From contig NZ_FNYW01000014.1 of assembly GCF_900109085.1 (NCBI RefSeq), positions 1 through 41,813 on the forward strand: 41,813 nt of DNA. Direction: 5' to 3'. The DNA comes from Alkalibacterium gilvum. GTDB lineage: Bacteria; Bacillota; Bacilli; Lactobacillales; Carnobacteriaceae_A. Under the pieces are notes generated by a model that worked only from the letters and a program-made list of their open reading frames with translations, searched no databases and was not told where the DNA came from. Positions 8,488 to 17,078 of the stretch are shown here, one piece after another. Every line of letters starts with the position of its first letter. Within the stretch, counting starts at the first letter, position 1. The position numbers were made by a program, and so were the translations under genes.

Positions 8488-10724
8488 TTACTTGGCCTCA
8501 AATGTATACACATACGAGCTGAAATCCCCTTTGTCTGTGCCTGGATTATACTCTCCTTCAAAATTATCTTGCAAAAGACCAGTAAATTCTACTTCATTTA
8601 AAAAACCAAAATGCATTAATTCATCTCCATAAAAATTCAAGCCCCTTTGTTCACAATGATAGTTTAATTCCGAATTCAATCCTTGCAAAAGAACTTTTTT
8701 CAATGGTGGATTTGGCGTTGCCCAAACTTTATAACTAGCTAAAATAGCTGTTTTTTGATCCTTTGAAGTGACCATCCAACTGTAACGTCCATCTTCACTA
8801 TTTTCTAAGCGGTAAAAATTACCTTGTTGGATTAATTCTCGATTTTTTTTAAAGAATTTAATTTGTTCTGAAACAATGTGCTCTTCTTCAGGCGTTAATT
8901 TGGTCACATCCAATTCATACCCAAAGGTACCGAAATAAGCGACATCTGCCCGCATTTTAAGGGGCGTTTCTCTACTCACCTGATGGTTGGGTATAGCAGA
9001 TACATGAGAACCGATAGAACTTAATGGATAGACCATACTCGTTCCATATTGAATTTTCAGTCGCTCAACAGCATCAGTATCATCACTCGTCCACGTTTGT
9101 GGCGCATAGTATAACATCCCCGGGTCAAACCTAGCCCCCCCGCTGGCACATGATTCAAATAATATATAAGGGAATGCTGCATTTAGTCGATCATATAAGT
9201 CATAAACACCTAAAATATAGCGGTGGAAAAATTCTTTCTGTCGATTAGCTGGTAATTTGGCAGAGAATGCTTCAGTAATATTACGATTCATATCCCATTT
9301 AATGTAACTAATATTGGATGACTTTAGAATGTCAGACATTTTTTCAAATAAATAATCGACAACGTCTTTGTTTGAAAAGTCTAAAACAAATTGATTTCTA
9401 CCGTACGTTCTTTTTCTTCCAGGATCTCCAATAATCCAGTCTTCATGCTCTTTATATAAATCACTGATTTCATTAATCATTTCAGGCTCAAACCATAGTC
9501 CAAACCTTAGTCCCTTATCTGTAATTTTTTGAGCTATTCCTTCAATTCCATTGGGTAATTTAGCATAATCGACATGCCAATCCCCGAGAGATGTGTGGTC
9601 ATTATTTCTCTTTCCAAACCAGCCATCATCAAGCACAAAAAGTTCAATACCTAAATCTTTTGATTTTTCAGCTATTTCTAGAATACTATCCTCTGTGAAA
9701 TCAAAATAGGTTGCCTCCCAATTATTGATTAAAACAGGTCGAACTTTGTCTTTCCAGTAACCTCTTATTAAATGTTCTTTAAATAAATTATGGAAGGCTT
9801 GACTCATGCCATTCAGGCCTTTGTCACTATAAACCATCACTGCTTCTGGTGTTTGAAAACTTTGACCTTCTAAAAGGGTCCACTCAAATTCAAAGGGGTG
9901 TATCCCTAGAAGTACGCGGGTCACATCATAATCATCCACCTCAGCTTGTGCAAGAAAGTTTCCACTATAAACTAAACTAAATCCGTACACTTCTCCTTGG
10001 TTCTCGGTTGTTTCTTCTCTTTTTAATGCGATAAATGGATTGTGTGAGGCACTACTTCCCCACGTCTGCTGCCTACACTCTGTATGCCATTTTGTAACTT
10101 TCTTTTATTTACATGTCTTTCTCGGCTCCAAGCACCATCCAATTGTACCATTTCAAAATCAGAATCATAAAAATCCATGCTTGTTGACATTGCGCGCTCA
10201 ATCACTAATTTCTCAGAGCCTTTGTTCACAAATTTAATATCTCGTGTAATGACCGGATGTTCTTCAAAGATATGATAGGAAATAATCATATCTGAATGAA
10301 TCTGGTCATCAAACATTCTAATTGAAAGTGTCGTTACATCTGATTTTTCTCCATACGTTGCTGGAAGTCCTTGAAGTTCTTTTTTTCCTTTATATATTTC
10401 ATGACTCTTGTATTCATAATTAGTGATTCGACTGCCGTTTTCCATGGTTAATTGATACGCTGGGCTGCGGTAATCTCCTGTACCATAAGCTGGATATTCT
10501 TGCTTTATTACTTCAAGCGAAAAGTTCAAGTCATCTTTAAATGTATGAGGCGCTAAAACACATCCTCTTAATTGCAGCATATGAGAAAATGACTCTCGGT
10601 GTCTGATTCTTTTGCCAAAATATAATTGCCCTAATTGGTTATTTTTTAAAATTGTAAAAACGTAACTTATTTCATCATTATATAAGTGAAACTCCTGTGT
10701 TTTTTCATTATAATTGATTGCCAT
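8488..10724 (-). pseudogene. GH36 alpha-galactosidase, interrupted by a 1-nt deletion
   Basis: This is a full-length GH36 alpha-galactosidase (about 745 residues when repaired), which releases galactose from melibiose, raffinose and similar sugars. The N-terminal beta-sandwich half is 10724-10023. The catalytic half has LFVLDDGWFG, the nucleophile region YIKWDMNRNI, SCASGGARFDPGML, and the acid/base WTSDDTDA. Near 10057/10058 the frame breaks. The upstream frame runs out at a TAA (10023-10025). The other frame continues as SSASHNPFIAL into GEVYGFSLVYSGNF, which matches the family order. Restoring one base (GGG GA AGT to GGG GCA AGT) gives RGASSASHNPF. The lesion is not in a homopolymer. The ATG is 2 nt after the symporter stop, so the two genes were probably co-translated. 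Confidence 0.88.
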
Positions 10725-10725
10725 T

Positions 10726-12423
10726 TTATTTTGTCCTCTCTAAATTAAATTTTTCTAGTAATAAGGGTCCAATCGCACAAACTACACCAACCAGAATAAT
10801 AGAAATTAAAGTAACGCTATTCATCCCGCCTTCTTTGGCCAACCCTAGTGGTGAAAAGACGACGTACATACTAATCATTACGAATATAACAAATCCACCG
10901 CCACGATATAAATTTTTCCACGGTTTAATGTCGACAAGTTCTTTATCCTCTATTATAAATGGTTCTTCCATTGGTTTTATTTTTCCAATAATATACATAC
11001 CGAGGGACGTTATGACAAATAAAATAGCTGAGATGTGTAAGAAGTGTAAGCCTGTATCCCAGAATAATTGTGTTATCTCATATGTCGTTACAAAAAATGT
11101 AATGCCGATTTTAGCAGCAAATGGTGGTACGCGTTTAGTTAAGTAACCCATGAATACAATGGTGAATATAGGAACATTAAAGAAACCGTTAATTGTTTGT
11201 AAATAATCAAATAATCCTTGTGGCGCATACATAATGAAACGTGCACCTATCATTGAAAGAACTGCAACAATAGTCCCAAAGATTTTTCCTTTTTTAACTA
11301 ATTCAGAATCGGGTAAATCTTTACTTGATATGGGTTTGTAAACATTTAATGCAAACAAGGTTGATGCACTATTTAGTACACTGTTAAAGGTACTCAATAT
11401 TGCTCCCATCATCGCTGCTGCAAAGAAGCCTACTAAAGGCCCTGGAAGAACGGTACTTACAAGCTCTGGATAAATCATGTCTGCATTCGAAATATCTCCA
11501 CCTAAAATTTGGTAACCCATAATTCCTGGAATAATGACTAAGAATGGAGTACCCACTTTCAAGAAACCAGCATAAATAATTCCTTTTTGCCCTTCTTCTA
11601 AACTTTTCGCTCCAAGTCCACGTTGGATAATTGATTGATCGGTTCCCCAGTAATAGAGGTTGACCAATAGTAAACCTGTGAATAACGTCGTAAATGGTAG
11701 GTCATCCGTACTGGATCCAATCGCATTGAACTTCTCAGGCGTTGCGGCGACAAAGGTTGACAGGCCTTCCATGAAGTTACCGCTTCCAATATATAAAATT
11801 GAAAACAGCGGAACGAGTAAACCTCCAACGACAAGAGCAACACCATTAATACTATCCGATACAGCTACTGCCTTTAGTCCACCAAAGATGGCATAAATAG
11901 CTCCAACTATACCAATAACCCATACCATCACCCATATACCTTGAGCATATGTAATACCAAATATTTCTTCAATACTAAATATTTGACTCATTGCAACGGC
12001 TCCAGAATATAATGTTATCGGCAACATATTAACAACATAACTAACTAAGAAAAGTAACGTTACGAATTGCTTCGTTCCTTTATCAAAGCGAGCTTCTATA
12101 AAATCAGGAATCGTTGTAATTCCTTGGCGTAAATAACGTGGCAGTAGTAAAGTAGCTACTAAAACTAAAACAACACCTGAGATAACTTCCCATCCCATGA
12201 CACTCAAATTGCCTTCATAAACTTATGCAGACATTCCTACAAAACTCACAGCACTTAAATTGGTAAGAAGCAAGGATCCTGCAATTACTTTTGAAGTTAA
12301 ATTTCTTCCTCCAAGAAAGTAACCATCACTTGTATCCAACTCCCCGCCTCTGGTTTTCATATACGTCACAATTCCTACAAATGCAGAAAATAAAACAAAA
12401 AATATTATTACCATTGAGTCCAT
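10726..12423 (-). pseudogene. Sodium:solute symporter (SSS family) with an in-frame stop
   Basis: A 565-residue SSS/SGLT-family symporter for sodium-coupled sugar uptake. It lies directly upstream of alpha-galactosidase, so a galactoside substrate is likely (inference). Codon 67 is TAA (12223-12225), between SFVGMSA and VYEGNLSVMGWEV. Both sides are in the same frame and both match the family, so the lesion is a simple nonsense change, probably from TAT/TAC. The remaining protein has the typical many hydrophobic segments, the ITTIPDFIEARFD motif and a sodium-site-like AAMMGAILSTFNSVLNSASTLF. The start ATG 12421-12423 has AGGAGG upstream. Without readthrough, only a 66-residue stub is made. 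Confidence 0.87.
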
Positions 12424-12443
12424 TATTTTTCCTCCTAGCTTTG

Positions 12444-12457
12444 TAAACGCGCGTTTA
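12444..12457. promoter_or_regulatory. Perfect 14-bp palindrome, likely operator of the LacI regulator
   Basis: TAAACGCGCGTTTA is a perfect palindrome immediately before the symporter ribosome site, in the gap between lacI and the symporter gene. A second, similar site lies in the lacI promoter region. LacI-family proteins bind such CG-centred palindromes. Confidence 0.65.
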
Positions 12458-12465
12458 TTTTGCTT

Positions 12466-12499
12466 TAAAAAAATTACTTTTTATTTTTTATCGTACTTT
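12466..12499. repeat. 34-bp exact repeat, copy 1 (end of lacI)
   Basis: These 34 bases cover the last codons and stop of the LacI-type gene. They are repeated exactly as the final 34 bases of the window (41780-41813), where they interrupt the photolyase frame. Confidence 0.95.
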
Positions 12500-13499
12500 T
12501 CTTTTCTATTAATTGAGGTTTACTTAATCGATGATCGCTCGTTTTTCCATTAAATAATTGATCGACTCCTTTCTCTGATACATCATCTATCGGTATTTCC
12601 ACTGTTGTTAACCCTAAATTTGTCCAGTTTGTATATTTCAGGTGGTCAAACCCGACAATTGAAAGATCGTTTGGTATGCTCATTCCTAAATCATTGGCGG
12701 CTTTTATAATACCTAATGCCATAATATCATTTCCAGAAAATATGGCCGTTACATCCTTTTTTTTAAGTAAATTTTTTGCTTTTTTATAAGCAATTTCTTC
12801 ACGGTATTCTCCTTTTAAAATGAGTGATGGATCAACGTCTATCCCTGCTTCAATTAAAGCTTTTTTATACCCTTTTTCTCGTTCAATTGAGGACAAACGA
12901 TTGTCACCAGTGAAGTGAGCAATTTTTTCATGACCTAAATCAATTAAGTGTTTAGTTGCCATATAGCCACCGGTAATATTATCATTATTAACTGTTTTAA
13001 CTTTATGAAATAAATCATCTTCTTCAGTAAATTGATCAACAAAACTAATATTGAAATCTTTTTCAGCCATATCGGCAATCGCTTTCATTTTGTAAGGAAA
13101 ACCTATGAATATTCCTCCATAAAGTAATCGATTCCTAAAGAATGTTTCCATTTTGGGTATTTCCTCTATAGAAGATATCGTATTGACTAATACTGTATAA
13201 CCTCTTTTTTTACAACTTCGAATAACTTTAGCAATGAGTTCGGCATTATATGGAGAATTGGCGCCCAACCACTGATCAGAACTTTCTGTTATATCAATAT
13301 CTGCAATAAACAAACCTATAATATCATTTGCTTTCCCAGCTAACGTTCTGGCAGAGGCATTCGGTGTATATCCAAATTTATCAATAATCCTTTGTACTTT
13401 AATTCTTGTCTTCTCAGGAACATTATCATAGTCGTTTACGACCCTTGAAACGGTACTTCGTGAAACTTCTGCTAGTTTTGCTATTTCCTCGCTATTCAC
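12474..13499 (-). CDS. LacI-family transcriptional regulator of the galactoside locus
   Basis: A 341-residue LacI/GalR-family regulator. Residues 1-50 form the helix-turn-helix and hinge (EEIAKLAEVSRSTVSRVVND, then GYTPNASARTLAG). The rest is a periplasmic-binding-protein-like sugar sensor (GLFIADID, HFTGDNRLSSIEREKGY, IFSGNDIMALG, SIVGFDH). It probably represses the symporter and alpha-galactosidase genes downstream and its own promoter, since matching palindromes lie at both places. The start is GTG at 13497-13499 behind GGAGGTGG. It reads intact although both target genes are broken. Confidence 0.9.
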   Translation of the reverse strand: MNSEEIAKLAEVSRSTVSRVVNDYDNVPEKTRIKVQRIIDKFGYTPNASARTLAGKANDIIGLFIADIDITESSDQWLGANSPYNAELIAKVIRSCKKRGYTVLVNTISSIEEIPKMETFFRNRLLYGGIFIGFPYKMKAIADMAEKDFNISFVDQFTEEDDLFHKVKTVNNDNITGGYMATKHLIDLGHEKIAHFTGDNRLSSIEREKGYKKALIEAGIDVDPSLILKGEYREEIAYKKAKNLLKKKDVTAIFSGNDIMALGIIKAANDLGMSIPNDLSIVGFDHLKYTNWTNLGLTTVEIPIDDVSEKGVDQLFNGKTSDHRLSKPQLIEKKSTIKNKK

Positions 13500-13511
13500 A
13501 TTTCCACCTCC

Positions 13512-13527
13512 ATAAACGCGCTTTCAT
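13512..13527. promoter_or_regulatory. Likely LacI-type operator in the regulator's own leader
   Basis: ATAAACGCGCTTTCAT is an imperfect palindrome sharing the TAAACGCGC half with the site at 12444-12457. It lies just downstream of the lacI -10 box, as expected for autorepression. It also resembles a CcpA cre site, so carbon catabolite control is possible. Confidence 0.6.
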
Positions 13528-13534
13528 TACTGTC

Positions 13535-13563
13535 AATTTAGCATCAATATATAAAAATGTCAA
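13535..13563 (-). promoter_or_regulatory. sigmaA promoter of the lacI-symporter-galactosidase operon
   Basis: On the minus strand, a perfect TTGACA (13558-13563), a 17-bp spacer and TAAATT (13535-13540). It is followed by the operator, GGAGG and the GTG start. Confidence 0.7.
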
Positions 13564-13690
13564 TAAAGAAATTATTGTTTATACTAATTAATAATCGAAA
13601 GCCTAGTTTATTAACGTTCCTACCAGCATACCTTGAGTACCTTCTTCACTCTATTTTATTATTTATTTTTTTCAATCGGTCTATTAAAAA

Positions 13691-13726
13691 AAGTGTTGCT
13701 GAATCAAAACTGATTCAGCAACACTT
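13691..13726 (-). terminator. Terminator of the peptide ABC transporter operon
   Basis: A perfect 16-bp stem (AAGTGTTGCTGAATCA and its complement) with a 4-nt loop, followed on the minus strand by a run of seven T. It lies just after the binding-protein stop codon. Confidence 0.9.
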
Positions 13727-13747
13727 CAAATTATAGGGTCAATTAAA

Positions 13748-15568
13748 TTACTGATTTTCTAAATAAGCTTCATAAAAATCTTCCACTTTTTGTGGGTCAG
13801 CGGTTAATTCATTCCCAGTATCAATCAATGGACTCAATGTAGAGTATGCTTTCAGCTTATTCCCTTCATAAGCTGAGTTAATTTCTTCTTGACTGATGGC
13901 ATAGAGTATTGACTTACGCAAATCTTTACTCTCAGATACTTCACGGTCATCCATATTGAATCCCATGTAGCTTACACCGTTACTTGGCATACTTTGAAGT
14001 TCTAAATTATCTTCTTCTTCAACAATGTCATACTTGGTTTCGTTTAATCCATATAAGAAATGAATTTCTTCTGCTCGTAAAGCAGACAGTGCGCTATCTT
14101 CATCAGAAATAAAACGAACACTTGCGTTTTTAATATTAGCAGAATGATCGCTATTCGTCATATAACCAGGATTTCTTTGGAAGGTCGCTTCATAATCATT
14201 CTTTTTCAACATAATGTACGGTCCACTTGCATATAAATGATTATCATAGCTATCACCTTCTGTAACAGCACGTTGGTCACCGTATGGAACATCTTCATTC
14301 AAGTCAAAGGAATCGATATCGTAGGTATTTACTGCTTCTAATTGCTTCTGAGAAACAATACCGGCTGATTGGTGCCCTAAATAGTTCAGAACCTGCGGGA
14401 ATGGTTCTGTCGTTGTCAATTTAACAACCTGATAATCCCCAGCGGCATTATCAACGTCATCCGCTTCTTCTACCAGTGTTTCAATTGGACTATCTAGATC
14501 CTTTCCAAGTGCATCAAGCATATTACCCGATCCATCAGATAAGTTAATATCTTCCAGTTCAGATAAATCTTCAACTAAAGAAACCTCATCAATATGTTCA
14601 TGAAGACTAAATGTACGGTGGTCTGGAACAGAATCCGGATTTTTTGCACGGTTCAAGGAGTAAATAACATCCTGTCCACTTACCATTTCCCCTGTATCGA
14701 CCGCTTCATCATTTTCCACTTTTGCGAAATTGATATCATCTCTTAAAACAAAGTAATACTCTTCATTTCCTTCTGCAATTGCGTAATTGTATGAAAGAGA
14801 GCCGTCTGAGACAACTTGATCGTCATCAGAAAGATTCACTAAGCGAACATACATATTGGTGTTTAATTGGTTTATAGAACCATCGTTTGCCTTGATAGGG
14901 TCTAAGGAGGTTAGATCACTAATTGTTTGTGTATACATAACCGTTTCAGTTTCATTCATTGCTTCATCAACAAATGATACGGGCTCCCATGCAAAAGCAC
15001 GAGATTTAGATAAACGAATCGACTCTGAATCGAGAAGATTATTGTTAAAAGCTTGTGCCTTTAATGAATTATATAAAGGAACAATATAAGCATTTTCCGT
15101 TACCAAGGTGTCTTCTAATTCCGTGTATGTGTCCACATAATTATCAGGTGTTTCCAGTGCGGCTTCATTAATTAAACGATCAACCTCGTCATTTGAAATC
15201 GTACTGTAATCACCGTCCGTAATAAACAAAGAACGAACAGCATAATCAGGATTTCCTGTAACAGTTGTCCATGAATTCATCACGAGGTCATAATTTCCAG
15301 CTTCTTTTTGAGAATTATAGCTGGCATAATCTGGTTGTGTATTTAACTCGACATCAAACCCATGTTTAATCAATTGATCTCGAACAATATTCATATCTGT
15401 TTCATTTGAACCCATTCCTAATATTTCCAAACTTACTTTTTCAGTCGTTTCTACATTTTGATTCGTGTCTGTTCCTGAATCATTTACTTCATCCTCTGTC
15501 TGTACAGAACATGCGCCTAAGACAAGCGCTGAAGAAGCCATTATAAAGCTGAGTATTTTTTTATTCAT
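13748..15568 (-). CDS. Peptide-type ABC transporter binding lipoprotein, circularly permuted SBP_bac_5
   Basis: A 606-residue solute-binding lipoprotein; signal peptide and lipobox ALVLGAC, so Cys19 is the anchor. Family-5 binding proteins normally begin with the DP-x-NIYEGL/SLNRA half and end with the PVIPLY half. Here the order is reversed. Residues ~45-200 match the canonical C-terminal part (VRDQLIKHGFDVEL, YDLVMNSW, ISNDEVDRLINEA, AYIVPLYNSL). Residues ~207-606 match the canonical N-terminal part (SDLTSLDPIKAND, YFVLRDDINF, SGQDVIYSLNRAKNP, ASGPYIMLKKNDY, YAISQEEI), ending at YSTLSPLI plus a short DPQKVEDFYEAYL helix. The canonical C-terminal part is absent from the C-terminus. It is the last gene of the operon, with AGGAGG before the ATG. 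The ligand is probably peptides (inference). Confidence 0.85.
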   Translation of the reverse strand: MNKKILSFIMASSALVLGACSVQTEDEVNDSGTDTNQNVETTEKVSLEILGMGSNETDMNIVRDQLIKHGFDVELNTQPDYASYNSQKEAGNYDLVMNSWTTVTGNPDYAVRSLFITDGDYSTISNDEVDRLINEAALETPDNYVDTYTELEDTLVTENAYIVPLYNSLKAQAFNNNLLDSESIRLSKSRAFAWEPVSFVDEAMNETETVMYTQTISDLTSLDPIKANDGSINQLNTNMYVRLVNLSDDDQVVSDGSLSYNYAIAEGNEEYYFVLRDDINFAKVENDEAVDTGEMVSGQDVIYSLNRAKNPDSVPDHRTFSLHEHIDEVSLVEDLSELEDINLSDGSGNMLDALGKDLDSPIETLVEEADDVDNAAGDYQVVKLTTTEPFPQVLNYLGHQSAGIVSQKQLEAVNTYDIDSFDLNEDVPYGDQRAVTEGDSYDNHLYASGPYIMLKKNDYEATFQRNPGYMTNSDHSANIKNASVRFISDEDSALSALRAEEIHFLYGLNETKYDIVEEEDNLELQSMPSNGVSYMGFNMDDREVSESKDLRKSILYAISQEEINSAYEGNKLKAYSTLSPLIDTGNELTADPQKVEDFYEAYLENQ

Positions 15569-15593
15569 TTAAATCTCCTCCTAATTATATCAA

Positions 15594-17057
15594 TCAATTA
15601 ACATGTGGATCATTTGCATCTCTTATACCATCACCTAAAAAGTTAAATGACAACACGAGTAAGATAATCGCAAGTCCGGGGTAAATAGCTAAATATGGAT
15701 TGGTTTCTAAATACTTACTACCTATTCGGAGAATATTCCCCCATTCAGGAACATGCGCCTCTACTCCTAAACCTAAATAACTCAAGCTACTAGTAGAAAT
15801 AACTGCGATACCAATAGTTAATGTTGCTCGGACAATCATCGGCGCTAAGGCATTAGGCACGACATGTTTTCTTATAATCCACCAATTCCCCTGCCCCAGT
15901 GCATGAGCAGCTTCTACATACTCATAGTTTACGACTTGCAGTACATTCGCTCTCATCGTTCTCGCATAGGAAGGAATGGCTCCTAAACTCAAAGCAATGA
16001 TCAAATTAGTCGTTGAAGCGCCAAAAGCAGCTACTATCGTGATAGCAAGTAACATACCCGGGATGGCGTACAAAACATCTAACAACCGCATAATAATATT
16101 ATCTGTACGCGAACCATAATAAGCTGAAATCGCTCCTAATGTTCCTCCAATCATTAGAGGAATCACAGTTGATAACAAACCAACAGATAAAGAGATCTGG
16201 GCTCCGAAAATAATTCTAGAAAATACGTCCCTTCCAAAATTATCTGTTCCAAAAGGATATATCAAAGACGGCTCTTGTAAAATGATATTATAGTTGTTAC
16301 TTTCTGAAAATGACTGACTAAATGAAAAATTGCTCGTAACAGAAATTGTAATTAAAAACGTAATGAATAACAAACCTAACAGTGCGGCTTGGTTTCGAAC
16401 TAACTTCTCTCGAATACTCGTCTTTCTCTTTCCTTTTTGACCTGCAATACCCTCTTTATAGAGAGAAACCGCAACAAATAAAGTCAAAACGTTCCCAATT
16501 AAAGAAGAGAGTGCCAATAAAACCAAGACTATTCTTTTTATATTATTATGCCACCCATGCCACTTATCTCCAAAAACTAAGATAAAGCTATGGAATAAAA
16601 GCAAAGAAATTAACACATACATTATTGTTAAAAAACTTTCTGCAACAAAGGGTTTAAAAACGTTCATTGCTGTTACACTGATAACCAAAACATCAACTAG
16701 AACCATGTAGATCGAATAAATAAAAGCTGTGCTTTTTGATTTTTTCAATGTAACAAGTCCAGAGATGAAGGTAAAAATATTTCCCGAAAAAATCCCGAAT
16801 AAAAGGATAATTGAAAGAAGTTTAACCTTCTTGTTCTTTTTTTCGGAATGATAACCTTTCACACTTACACTTTTCAATAAAGTTTGATGTAAAATACTAA
16901 AAACAAATTGTGCTATAAACATGTAGAATAAAGGCATTTTTAAAGAAACGGGTTGCCATTGGATACTTAAAAGCAAGAACAATGCTGACCAAGCCCATGT
17001 TAAGCCATTGTTAAAGCGAACTTGATTAACTGTTTGCCTCGTTTGATAACTCTTCAT
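15594..17057 (-). CDS. ABC transporter permease, OppC/DppC type with ~200-residue extra membrane region
   Basis: A 487-residue permease. The C-terminal ~270 residues are a standard OppC/DppC protein: the N-terminal anchor LVRNQAALLGLLFITFLI, GTDNFGRDVFSRIIFGAQISL, and the ATPase-docking EAA loop EYVEAAHALGQGNWWIIRKH (about residue 380). The first ~205 residues hold about six further hydrophobic segments not present in ordinary OppC (typically near 300 residues). The role of that extension is unknown; it could mediate interaction with the unusual binding protein (inference). It overlaps nothing: 21 bp after oppB-like and 25 bp before the binding-protein gene, consistent with one operon. Confidence 0.87.
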   Translation of the reverse strand: MKSYQTRQTVNQVRFNNGLTWAWSALFLLLSIQWQPVSLKMPLFYMFIAQFVFSILHQTLLKSVSVKGYHSEKKNKKVKLLSIILLFGIFSGNIFTFISGLVTLKKSKSTAFIYSIYMVLVDVLVISVTAMNVFKPFVAESFLTIMYVLISLLLFHSFILVFGDKWHGWHNNIKRIVLVLLALSSLIGNVLTLFVAVSLYKEGIAGQKGKRKTSIREKLVRNQAALLGLLFITFLITISVTSNFSFSQSFSESNNYNIILQEPSLIYPFGTDNFGRDVFSRIIFGAQISLSVGLLSTVIPLMIGGTLGAISAYYGSRTDNIIMRLLDVLYAIPGMLLAITIVAAFGASTTNLIIALSLGAIPSYARTMRANVLQVVNYEYVEAAHALGQGNWWIIRKHVVPNALAPMIVRATLTIGIAVISTSSLSYLGLGVEAHVPEWGNILRIGSKYLETNPYLAIYPGLAIILLVLSFNFLGDGIRDANDPHVN

Positions 17058-17078
17058 TTTATCTCCTCACCTCTCTCA

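Noticed and set aside
8383..8601. A 72-codon plus-strand frame overlapping the end of alpha-galactosidase
   Set aside because: It runs through the terminator hairpin and the 3' end of the galactosidase gene, and has no ribosome site.
10718..11146. A 142-codon plus-strand frame opposite the symporter gene
   Set aside because: It is antisense to a clear family member and has no ribosome site or protein-like composition.
12223..12225. Stop-codon readthrough or recoding in the symporter
   Set aside because: TAA is the stop least prone to readthrough and no recoding element is visible. Nonsense mutation is the simpler reading.
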